A program made the position numbers and the translations under genes. A stretch of DNA of 39,192 bases from Alphaproteobacteria bacterium. Its GTDB lineage: Bacteria > Pseudomonadota > Alphaproteobacteria > UBA828. The notes below the pieces were generated by a model. That model searched no databases and had not been told where the DNA came from. It saw only the letters and a program-made list of their open reading frames with translations. The DNA is taken from the NCBI GenBank assembly GCA_022823305.1, contig JAJDXK010000125.1, positions 1 to 39,192 on the forward strand, given 5' to 3'. Positions 15,863 to 22,716 of the stretch are shown here, in pieces. Each line of letters begins with the position of its first letter. Position 1 is the stretch's first letter.

Positions 15863-16647
15863 TGCGCCGCCGCCGGTTCCAGCAGGCAGTCGTCGGCGAG
15901 GGGTGCCACAGGCGTGAAGTCGGTGTGGTGCTTGTGCTCGGGCCGGGCGAAGGCGGTCTGGGCGTTCGCGACCGGGTTGAGAATGAGCGAGAAGATGGCG
16001 CGGTCCCAGGGCGACATGTTGCCGGGCGAGCCGTGCACCATCAGGTCGCCGAAGATGAGCCCGGTGCCGGGGGGCCCGAGCGCCGGCGCGATGCCGCCCG
16101 CAGCGACGAGCTCGCGCACGGTCTCCCTGTCCACCACCCAGAGCGGGTAGCTGGTGCTGGCGGTGTCGTGGAAGGTGGGCAGCGGCTCGTGCCGATGCGA
16201 GCCCGGGATGAAGTAGAGCGGCCCGTTGTAGTGGCTCACCTCGTCCAGCAGGATGTGCAGGTTGAGCGCCTGCGGCTTCGGCACCCCGTCGTCCCTGTGG
16301 TGGGTGGCGAAGTCGTAGTGCCACTGCCAGGCATCGCCCTCGAACGCCGCCTTCACGTTGACCTTGACCTGCTGGATGTAGAGCTCGGGCCCGGCGATCT
16401 GCCGGGCCGGCTCCACCAGGCGCGGATGACGCGCGAGGCGGTCGAAGAGCGCGCTGCGCCGGTGCAGACCCATGATCGTGCGGGGCACGGTGCCCACCTT
16501 CTCGGCGATGTTGGCCTCGGAGTCCTCGGCGAAGAGCGGCGGCATGGCGGTGCGGATCGCCTCGACCTCGGCCGCGGAGAAGAGGCCGGGGAGGATCAGC
16601 AGGCCGTCCCGGCGGAAGGTCTCGAGCTGCGTGTCGCTGAGCTTCAA
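15859..16647 (-). CDS. Phytanoyl-CoA dioxygenase / EctD-like Fe(II)/2-oxoglutarate hydroxylase
   Basis: A 262-residue non-haem iron dioxygenase of the PhyH superfamily. The iron triad is visible: H110 and D112 in WQWHYDF, and H205 in [11 protein letters not shown]216 in SPWDRAIFS is placed to bind 2-oxoglutarate. [13 protein letters not shown] and [13 protein letters not shown] resemble ectoine hydroxylase EctD, which hydroxylates an amino-acid-like compound. No ectoine genes are present, so ectoine is not assumed. It overlaps the glyA-like gene downstream, suggesting a hydroxylated or dehydroxymethylated amino acid as the shared metabolite. A strong hairpin separates it from the amidohydrolase upstream. 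The fold and cofactors are secure; the substrate is unknown. Confidence 0.88.
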   Translation of the reverse strand: MKLSDTQLETFRRDGLLILPGLFSAAEVEAIRTAMPPLFAEDSEANIAEKVGTVPRTIMGLHRRSALFDRLARHPRLVEPARQIAGPELYIQQVKVNVKAAFEGDAWQWHYDFATHHRDDGVPKPQALNLHILLDEVSHYNGPLYFIPGSHRHEPLPTFHDTASTSYPLWVVDRETVRELVAAGGIAPALGPPGTGLIFGDLMVHGSPGNMSPWDRAIFSLILNPVANAQTAFARPEHKHHTDFTPVAPLADDCLLEPAAAQ

Positions 16648-16690
16648 CGGCCCGGCCTCACGCGCCGCCCATGCGCGCCCGGTTGGCGCG

Positions 16691-16722
16691 GGCGCCCTCC
16701 CGCAGGGGTGCGGAAGGGCGCC
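16691..16722 (-). terminator. Strong hairpin between amidohydrolase and dioxygenase genes
   Basis: GGCGCCCT (16691-16698) pairs with AGGGCGCC (16715-16722), and inside it CCGCA (16700-16704) pairs with TGCGG (16709-16713). There is one C/A mismatch and a four-base loop, giving a 14-step stem. There is no T-run on the minus strand, so it may be an attenuator or mRNA-stability element rather than a full terminator. It occupies most of the 93-base gap. Confidence 0.4.
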
Positions 16723-16740
16723 TGAGCCTTCTCGATCCGC

Positions 16741-18039
16741 CTACTCGGCGGCGGCGGGCGTCGCGCCCCGCCGGCGCTTGGCCAGCGCGATCTCGTTCGG
16801 CGCGCGGTGATAGGCGCCGTCCTTCATGATCATGAGCAGGTTGTCGGCGTCCTGCATGATCGAGACGTCCTTGGTCGGGTCGCCGTCGACCAGCAGCAGG
16901 TCGGCCAGATACCCCTCCTTGACCATGCCGACGTTCATGTCCATGAGCTCGCCGGCCCACTTGGTGGCGCCGATCAGCGCCTCGGCCGGCGAGTAGCCGA
17001 AGAGGTTGACGAAGTGCTCCATGTCGCGGGCGTTGGCGCCGATGGGGTTCCAGGCGAAGCCGTAGTCGCCGCCCGGCATGGCCCGGATGCCGCGTTTGCG
17101 CACCTCCTTGTAGGTGCGCACCGTGTGCTCCATCTTGTAGAACATGTTGTAGCTCTCGGCGACCTCGCGGGTGATCCCCCACTCGCCGGCCTCGTGCGCG
17201 AACGTGTAGACGATGCCGACCGCCGGTGCCAGATAGACGTCCTTCTTCTTGGCCTCCAGCATGTCGAGGGTCTTATCGGTCGCGTAATCGGCGTGGTAGA
17301 TGATGTCGATGCCGTGCTTGAGCGCGAGCCGCACCGCCTTGTCGGCGCGCGCGTGCGTGATGATGTTGACATCCGCCTCGCGCGCGACCTCGGCCGCCGC
17401 CGCGACCTCGGCATCGAAGTAGGTGATCCTCTCCGACTGGCCGGGACGGGCGAACTCGTCGCCCGAGATGTTGATCTTCAGGTTGTCCACGCCCTCGCGC
17501 ACGCAGAGGCGGCAGGCCTTGCGCACCTCGTCCGGTCCGTCGGCGATGTAGCCCACCGATTCCTGGTGCATGTGCCACAGGCGCTCGTCGCCGAGGCCGC
17601 CTGAGGAGACGATCTCGGGCGAGGCCGCCTTGATGCGCGGGCCCGGATAGCGCCCGGCGTTGATGACGTCGCGCAGCACCGGCTCGATGCGGAGCTTGTT
17701 GTAGCCGACCCCGGCCGCCGAGAAGAGGCTGGTGAAGCCGTGGTCGAGCATGGTGCGCGCGTTGTCGAGCGCCTGCACCATGTGCTCCTCGGGCGAGAGG
17801 CGCCCGATCTCCGGCAGGTTCGTGCTGTCGATGTAGCAGACGTGGGCGTGGGGCTCGACAAGCCCCGGCATCAGGGTCGCGCCGGCGCCGTCCACCACGG
17901 TGGCGCCGTTGGCCCTGATCCTGCCCTTGCCCTTGGCGACCTTCTTGATGAGGTTGCCTTGCAGCTTCACCTCGCCCGCGTAGGGGCGCTTGGCGTTGCC
18001 GTCGAAGATCATCACGTTCTTGAAGAGGGTCTCAGCCAT
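16741..18039 (-). CDS. Metal-dependent amidohydrolase family protein
   Basis: A 432-residue amidohydrolase-superfamily TIM-barrel enzyme of the imidazolonepropionase/prolidase-like group. Metal-binding residues are visible in order: H64 and H66 in EPHAH, K188 in NLKINISGD (possible carboxylated lysine), H229 in IITHARA, H249 in IYHADYATD and D325 in MPGGDYGFAW. The N-terminal strand (VMIFDGNAKRPY.GEV) and C-terminal DLLLVDGDPTKD form the small beta domain. The start at 18039 has GGAGG eight bases upstream. The substrate is not identifiable; related enzymes cleave cyclic amides or dipeptides. Its promoter candidate is at 18144-18172. It lies upstream of the dioxygenase/glyA-like pair on the same strand. 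Confidence 0.85.
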   Translation of the reverse strand: MAETLFKNVMIFDGNAKRPYAGEVKLQGNLIKKVAKGKGRIRANGATVVDGAGATLMPGLVEPHAHVCYIDSTNLPEIGRLSPEEHMVQALDNARTMLDHGFTSLFSAAGVGYNKLRIEPVLRDVINAGRYPGPRIKAASPEIVSSGGLGDERLWHMHQESVGYIADGPDEVRKACRLCVREGVDNLKINISGDEFARPGQSERITYFDAEVAAAAEVAREADVNIITHARADKAVRLALKHGIDIIYHADYATDKTLDMLEAKKKDVYLAPAVGIVYTFAHEAGEWGITREVAESYNMFYKMEHTVRTYKEVRKRGIRAMPGGDYGFAWNPIGANARDMEHFVNLFGYSPAEALIGATKWAGELMDMNVGMVKEGYLADLLLVDGDPTKDVSIMQDADNLLMIMKDGAYHRAPNEIALAKRRRGATPAAAE

Positions 18040-18143
18040 CGTCTCTGCCTCCGCCTCGGGCATGCGCCCTTGCGGTCCCCGGTGCCGCATGCCGCAGGGG
18101 TCGATCCGTCGCGCCGTTCTCGGCGGCGCCTCGTGTAGCGCGC

Positions 18144-18172
18144 ACCTTATGCGCCCGCACCCGCACTATCAA
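18144..18172 (-). promoter_or_regulatory. Candidate promoter of the amidohydrolase gene
   Basis: On the minus strand TTGATA (18172-18167, 5 of 6 to consensus) and TAAGGT (18149-18144, 3 of 6) are separated by 17 bases. The start would fall near 18137, leaving a leader of about 98 bases. The 370-base gap 18040-18409 between the divergent amidohydrolase and glutathione transferase genes holds this, a family 2 repeat and the inverted repeat at 18374. No gene was seen in it. Confidence 0.38.
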
Positions 18173-18221
18173 TCGCTAACCGGCCTGCGCGGCCGATTTC
18201 CGCCCACTCCGGCGGTCTTTC

Positions 18222-18327
18222 CATCTTTGCCCTCAGGCGCATCGCGCGCCCCGCGCGCGTGGACGCGCGACGCTACGCGCCTTGCGGCGCGCCGGCGCAG
18301 TCGCGCCGGCCGGGCCTGACGGCCCGG
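18222..18327 (+). repeat. Family 2 dispersed repeat, copy B (divergent)
   Basis: The second half (TACGCGCC, then GCGCAGTCGCGCC, then the closing hairpin CCGGGCCTGACGGCCCGG at 18310-18327) matches copies A and C closely. The first half opens with a recognisable CATCTTTGCCCTCAGGCGC but then differs. It lies between divergent genes. Confidence 0.6.
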
Positions 18328-18373
18328 CTCTCGTCCTCGATAGCGCCTGCGTTGCCGCGCGGGCATACTGCCG

Positions 18374-18390
18374 GCCTTGCGAGGCAAGGC
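18374..18390. promoter_or_regulatory. 7-3-7 perfect inverted repeat upstream of glutathione transferase
   Basis: GCCTTGC (18374-18380) and GCAAGGC (18384-18390) flank GAG and end 20 bases before the ATG. The site could be a repressor operator over the transcription start. No cognate regulator is encoded alongside and no good promoter boxes were recognised. Confidence 0.25.
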
Positions 18391-18409
18391 GTGTGGGAGG
18401 GTGCAGACG

Positions 18410-19048
18410 ATGCTGGTCGTATGGGGCCGCAAGAACTCGATCAACGTGCAGAAGGCGATGTGGACCATCGGCGAACTCGGCCTCGCGCACGAGCGCAGGG
18501 ACGTGGGCGGCCCTTTCGGCGGGCTCGATTCGGCCGAGTACGGCGCGCTCAACCCCAACCGGCTGATCCCCACCGTCGTCGATGACGACGGCACCACGGT
18601 CTGGGAATCGCACAGCGTGGTGCGCTACCTCGCCGCGCGCTACGGGGCGGGCGGCCTCTGGCCCGAGGAGCCGGCCGCCCGTGCGCTCGCCGACCGCTGG
18701 CTCGACTGGATGCAGACCACGCTGCTGCCCAACCTCGCGCCGGTCTTCATCGGCCTCGTCCGCACGCCGGCGGAGAAGCGCGACATGGCGCGGATCGAGC
18801 GCGGCGCGCGCGCCATGGGCGAGAGCTGGCGCATCCTCGATGCGCAGCTGGAGGGGCGGGCCTTCGTCGCGGGGGACGGGCTCACCATGGGCGACATCGC
18901 CGTCGGCGCCGCCTGCTATCGCTACCACGCGCTCGACATCGAGGGGCTGGGCGTCGAGCGCCCGGCGCTCCCCAACATCGCCGCCTGGTACGCGCGGCTG
19001 CAGGAGCGCGAGCCCTTCCGCACCCACGTCATGATCCCGCTGAGCTAG
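18410..19048 (+). CDS. Glutathione S-transferase family protein
   Basis: A 212-residue soluble protein with the GST two-domain layout. The N-terminal thioredoxin-like domain starts MLVVWGRKNSINVQKAMW, where the serine (S11) is the likely activating residue. The cis-proline segment NPNRLIPTVVDDDG and the glutathione gamma-glutamyl contact WESHSVVRYLAARYG follow. The helical C-terminal domain contains the N-capping-box region VAGDGLTMGDIAVGAACYRY. GGGAGG lies upstream of the ATG. The product may detoxify electrophiles or take part in a catabolic step; the substrate is unknown. It is followed after 40 bases by the SulP gene on the same strand, likely one transcript. Confidence 0.9.
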   Translation: MLVVWGRKNSINVQKAMWTIGELGLAHERRDVGGPFGGLDSAEYGALNPNRLIPTVVDDDGTTVWESHSVVRYLAARYGAGGLWPEEPAARALADRWLDWMQTTLLPNLAPVFIGLVRTPAEKRDMARIERGARAMGESWRILDAQLEGRAFVAGDGLTMGDIAVGAACYRYHALDIEGLGVERPALPNIAAWYARLQEREPFRTHVMIPLS

Positions 19049-19088
19049 GCGAGCCGGGGACGGCGCCGCGCTCAAGGAGAGCGCCGGT

Positions 19089-21332
19089 TTGAAGTCATCC
19101 GTCCTCAGCCACGCGTCCGGGCTTCGTGCGGACATCCGGTCCGGGAAGGCGGTTCCCGCGCTCTCCGCCGGGTTCACCTCGGGCCTCGGCCTGCTCGTGG
19201 CGCAGGTCGCCTTCGGCAGCTTCATATTTTCCGGTGCGCTGGCGCCCTATTCCTCCCAGGGCGTCGGCCTCGTGCTCTTCGGAAACTTCGCCGCCTGCCT
19301 GATCATCGCCTTCGCCGGCGGCTATCGCGGCGCGATCTCGGGATTGTCGCCCGCGTTGGTGATCGTCATGGCCGCGCTCGCGGCCTCCGTGGAGGCGCAG
19401 GGCGCGGGCCTCTACGCCACCGTGGCGGTCGCGCTCGTCATCAGCGCGATGGCCACAGGCGTCTGCTGTCTCATGATCGGGCGCTTCCGGCTGACCAACC
19501 TGGTGCGCTTCATCCCCTATCCGGTGGCGGGCGGATTCGTCGCCGGCATCGGGGGAGCCGTGTGCATCGCCGCCATCTCGCTGATGGGGGCGGAGGCGCA
19601 CTGGCGGGCCGTTCCCTCGCTCTTCGAGCCGTCGGTGCTGTGGCGATGGGGCCCGGGGGTCGCGTTCGGCATCGCCCTCTACCTTGGGATGCGGCGCTGG
19701 CGCAATGCGCTGATCCTGCCGGTGAGCGTCGTGCTCGCCGTCGGCGCGTACCACCTCGCCTTCTACGCCTTCGACATCTCCGGCGAGGAGGCGCGGGATG
19801 CGGGGCTGCTGCTCACGAGCACGGCGGAGGGGAGCCTGTGGCCGGCCCTCTTCCCCGCCGATCTGGCGCACGTGGACTGGGCCGCGATGGCGGGCCAGGT
19901 GCCCGCCATGCTGCTGCTGATCCTGATCGCCTTCATCGCCGTCACCATGAACGTCGCCGGCCTGGAGGTGGCGGTGAACCGGGAGCTGGACTGGGACCGC
20001 GAGTTCCGGGCGACGGGGATCGCGAGCACGGTCGGCGGCCTGGGCGGGGGCACGGTGGCGACCCTGATCGTGCCGGCGTCGCTGCGCAGCAAGCTCTTCG
20101 GGGCCACCACGCCGCTGACCGGCGTCGTGGCCGCCGCCGTCATCGGGATCGCGCTCTTTCTCGGCGACGGCATGCTGGAGCTGGTGCCGACGGCGCTGGT
20201 GGGCGGCATTCTGGTCTTTGCCGGCCTCGGCATGCTGGACGAGGGGCTGGTGAGAAGCCGCAGGCGGCTTCCCTGGTCGGAGTACGGCATCATTCTCCTG
20301 ATCTTCCTGGTCGTCATCTTCCTGGGGCTCTTCGAGGGCGTGGCCGCCGGGATGCTGGCCACTCTCGTGTTCTTCGCCCTGCGTCTCAGCCGCGTCGACC
20401 CCATCCAGTCCCGCTTCAGCGCCCGCGAGCGCCACAGCAACAAGGCCCGCCCCGTCCCCGATCGCGCCATCCTGCTGGCGGAAGGCGAGCGTGCGCAGGC
20501 CTACCTTCTGCGCGGCTACCTCTTCTTCGGCAGCGTCGTCCCGCTGGCCGACCGGCTGAGGAAGTCCCTCGCCGGGCCCGAGCCTCCCGCCTGCCTGATG
20601 CTGGACTTCGCCGCCGTCTCCGGCTTCGACTTCTCGGCCGTGAACGTGCTGTCCAGGTTTGCGCAGAAGGCGAACGAGGCGGGCGTGCAGCTCGTCATGA
20701 GCGGCTCGTCCGAGACCTTGAGGTTCGGCTTGCGGCGCAACCTGCCGCCTGCGGTGTACGAGGAGATGCTCTTCGAGCCCGACGTCGATCTCGCCCTCGA
20801 GCGCTGCGAGGAGATCCTCATCGCGGCGTGGCGGACGGACGCGACGCGCGTGGACGAGCGGCGCGCGGCGCTGCGCGAGCACGCCGTCGGCGACCTGGTG
20901 CGCCACCTGGAACGGCAGATTCGCTTCGAGGACCTGATGGAGGAGCTCGAACCGTGGCTGACCTCGCGCCGCTTCGCGACCGACGAGGCCCTTGCAGGAC
21001 CGGGCGCAGCGGTCGACGGCCTGCTGCTGCTGCTGTCCGGCCGGGCTTCGGCCTACGACGCCGAGGGCGCGCGCCTTCGCCAGTTCAGCCCCGGCGATGC
21101 GATCCGGCCGACCGATGCCCTGGGCACGAAGGCCGCGGCGGTGAGGGCGGACGAGCCCTGCCGAACGGTGGTGCTCACGGCATCCGCGCGGGCCTGGCTG
21201 GAGCAGAACGAGGAGCGGCTTGCCCTCAAGCTCTATCGATACCTGCTCGCCGGGCATTTCGAGACCGGACCGGAAGCCGATCCCCCGCGCGAGGGAGAGG
21301 CGGCGGTCGCTACGCCGCCGGCCGGGACATGA
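19089..21332 (+). CDS. SulP-family anion transporter with STAS and cNMP-binding-like C-terminal domain
   Basis: A 747-residue membrane protein. Residues about 20-430 hold ten or more hydrophobic spans of the SulP/SLC26 type. A STAS domain follows around 450-580; LMLDFAAVSGFDFSAVNVLS carries the conserved D-x-S loop, S being the usual regulatory phosphosite. The last part (about 610-735: LLLLLSGRASAYDAEGARL, RQFSPGDAIR) has the shape of a cyclic-nucleotide-binding jelly roll but lacks a clear FGE...R phosphate-binding cassette, so ligand binding is doubtful. The TTG start is supported by AAGGAG nine bases upstream. Substrates of the family include sulfate, bicarbonate and C4-dicarboxylates; which is carried here is unknown. 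Confidence 0.85.
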   Translation: MKSSVLSHASGLRADIRSGKAVPALSAGFTSGLGLLVAQVAFGSFIFSGALAPYSSQGVGLVLFGNFAACLIIAFAGGYRGAISGLSPALVIVMAALAASVEAQGAGLYATVAVALVISAMATGVCCLMIGRFRLTNLVRFIPYPVAGGFVAGIGGAVCIAAISLMGAEAHWRAVPSLFEPSVLWRWGPGVAFGIALYLGMRRWRNALILPVSVVLAVGAYHLAFYAFDISGEEARDAGLLLTSTAEGSLWPALFPADLAHVDWAAMAGQVPAMLLLILIAFIAVTMNVAGLEVAVNRELDWDREFRATGIASTVGGLGGGTVATLIVPASLRSKLFGATTPLTGVVAAAVIGIALFLGDGMLELVPTALVGGILVFAGLGMLDEGLVRSRRRLPWSEYGIILLIFLVVIFLGLFEGVAAGMLATLVFFALRLSRVDPIQSRFSARERHSNKARPVPDRAILLAEGERAQAYLLRGYLFFGSVVPLADRLRKSLAGPEPPACLMLDFAAVSGFDFSAVNVLSRFAQKANEAGVQLVMSGSSETLRFGLRRNLPPAVYEEMLFEPDVDLALERCEEILIAAWRTDATRVDERRAALREHAVGDLVRHLERQIRFEDLMEELEPWLTSRRFATDEALAGPGAAVDGLLLLLSGRASAYDAEGARLRQFSPGDAIRPTDALGTKAAAVRADEPCRTVVLTASARAWLEQNEERLALKLYRYLLAGHFETGPEADPPREGEAAVATPPAGT

Positions 21333-21408
21333 TCGATTCGCGAACGGCCGGGTGTCAGGGGCCGGCGATGCTGCCAGCGTTATCCATCGATGAAGAGGAG
21401 GACCTGAA

Positions 21409-21702
21409 ATGGCCGTAAGGGTGATACTCGAAGTCAGGGCGAAGCCCGGCACCGGGGACGAGGTGGTTGCGTTCTTCAGGTCGGTCCTGCCGGAGACGCG
21501 CGCCTACGAGGGCTGCACCAGCGTCGACACGCTGCAGAACGCCGACGACGCCGACAACGTGGTGGTGGTCGAGGTCTGGGAAAGCCGCGAGCAATACGAG
21601 AAATATCTCGCCTGGCAGCGGGAGAGGGGCGTCAGCAACCGGCTCAAGCAGGCCCTCGCCGAGCCGCCGAGCATCCGCCACTTCGACGAGACCGACGCCT
21701 GA
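21409..21702 (+). CDS. ABM-domain putative quinol monooxygenase
   Basis: A 97-residue protein with the antibiotic biosynthesis monooxygenase (ABM, YgiN-like) fold pattern: the strand VILEVRAKPGTGDEVVAFF, then YEGCTSVDTLQNADDADNVVVVEVWESREQYEKYLAWQ. These dimeric ferredoxin-like proteins oxidise quinols or small ligands without a bound cofactor, and some only bind. A GAGGAGG is positioned upstream of the ATG. It follows sulP after 76 bases on the same strand and converges with the SnoaL-like gene. Family assignment is good; the reaction is not known. Confidence 0.85.
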   Translation: MAVRVILEVRAKPGTGDEVVAFFRSVLPETRAYEGCTSVDTLQNADDADNVVVVEVWESREQYEKYLAWQRERGVSNRLKQALAEPPSIRHFDETDA

Positions 21703-21747
21703 GCCGCACTTCGTCGTCATCGCGAAGGGGTGGCCGCCGCCCGCGGT

Positions 21748-22212
21748 CTAGCCCTCCGCCCAGCCCTCCCTGTGCGCGGTGAAGACCTTCACGTCGAACA
21801 CGGTGTGGGCGAAGAGCCAGCGGCCGTCGCGCTTCACCAGCCGGTCGTCGTAGCTCGCGAAGATCCAGCGCGCCTCGTCCTTGCCCGCGTCGTTGGCGAC
21901 CGTGCACGGCATCAGCAGCCACCACTGGCCGCGCGCGCTGTCGCCGTCGACGTCGATGATCTCGTTGAGCGCCAGGTGGCCGGCGAAGCTGATCTGCTTG
22001 CCGACCTCGCGCACCATGTTGCCGAAGGCCTCGGCGCCCTCCTGCCGGCCGAAGGCCTCGCCGCCGTCCCACACCGCGTCCGGCGTCATCAGCGTGACGA
22101 TGCCGTCGGCGTCGTAGCCCGCATCCGCATAGGCCATGTAGCGGTGCTTGAGGCGGCGGATCGCCTCGATGTCCTCGAGCCGCTGGATCCGCTCTTCCAG
22201 TGTCGCGCTCAT
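21748..22212 (-). CDS. SnoaL-like (NTF2-fold) protein, second of a tandem pair
   Basis: A 154-residue alpha+beta-barrel protein of the SnoaL_4/LinA-like group. The N-terminal helix IEAIRRLKHRYMAYADAGYDADGI and VWDGGEAFGR, the strand FAGHLALNEIIDVDGDSARG, and a closing DGRWLFAHTVFDV are typical. Such proteins act as cyclases, dehydratases, isomerases or dehydrohalogenases, or simply bind ligands. The D..Y..D and H residues (H78 region FAGH) could form a LinA-like Asp/His dyad, but this is tentative. It lies two bases after its equally long paralogue, and the two share an almost unchanged central block. The pair is the end of the minus-strand series that begins with the Pot-type importer. Confidence 0.82.
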   Translation of the reverse strand: MSATLEERIQRLEDIEAIRRLKHRYMAYADAGYDADGIVTLMTPDAVWDGGEAFGRQEGAEAFGNMVREVGKQISFAGHLALNEIIDVDGDSARGQWWLLMPCTVANDAGKDEARWIFASYDDRLVKRDGRWLFAHTVFDVKVFTAHREGWAEG

Positions 22213-22214
22213 GC

Positions 22215-22679
22215 TCAGGCCTCCGCCCAGCCGTCCTTGTGCGGCTTGATGAAGTGGATGTCGACGGTCAGCGTCTCGTAGAGCCAGGTGCCGTCGCGGC
22301 GCACGTAGCGGTCGTCGTACTGGCCGAGCAGCCAGACCGCCGTGGGCACCTCCTCCATCATGACGGTGGCCGGCATGATGATCCACCACTGGCCGCGCGC
22401 GCTGTCGCCGTCCACGTCGATGATCTCGTTCATCACCAGGTGGCCGGCGAAGACGATCTGCGACGAGACGCGGGCGAAGTGGGCGTGGATCGCCGCGCGT
22501 CCCTCGTGGCGGCCGAAGTCGTCGCCGCCGTCCCACACGCCGTCCTCGACGAACTGCCCGGCGATGCCGTCGGCGTCGTAGCCGTCGTCGCAGTAGGCGC
22601 AGTACTGGTGCTTGAGCCGCTTGATCGCCTCGATCGATTCGAGCGTTTCCACGCGGCGTTCGAGCTCACTCACCGCCAT
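22215..22679 (-). CDS. SnoaL-like (NTF2-fold) protein, first of a tandem pair
   Basis: A 154-residue paralogue of the downstream gene, the same length and about half identical by eye. The central NEIIDVDGDSARGQWW is shared exactly. IEAIKRLKHQYCAYCDDGYDADGI, VWDGGDDFGRHEG and the C-terminal KPHKDGWAEA define the same family. The C-terminal WAEA/WAEG endings match too, so this is a whole-gene tandem duplication. Differences cluster at the pocket-lining second half of the helix (YCAYCDD against YMAYADA) and in the region after the shared block, suggesting different ligands or a hetero-oligomer. It starts 37 bases after the peptide-binding protein gene. The function is unknown. Confidence 0.82.
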   Translation of the reverse strand: MAVSELERRVETLESIEAIKRLKHQYCAYCDDGYDADGIAGQFVEDGVWDGGDDFGRHEGRAAIHAHFARVSSQIVFAGHLVMNEIIDVDGDSARGQWWIIMPATVMMEEVPTAVWLLGQYDDRYVRRDGTWLYETLTVDIHFIKPHKDGWAEA

Positions 22680-22716
22680 GTCTGTCTCCTTCCCTTGTGC
22701 ACGTCCGTTCCGAGCG

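Noticed and set aside
15859..16647. Calling the dioxygenase ectoine hydroxylase (ectD)
   Set aside because: Only the shared superfamily motifs match; no ectABC genes are present and the key ectoine-contact residues could not be verified.
18233..19225. 330-codon minus-strand frame opposite the GST gene
   Set aside because: Antisense to a clear GST; its C-terminal part simply translates family 2 copy B.
19095..21452. 785-codon open frame on minus, opposite sulP
   Set aside because: The plus-strand product has clear SulP and STAS features; the antisense frame has no domain and an Arg/His/Gly-rich composition.
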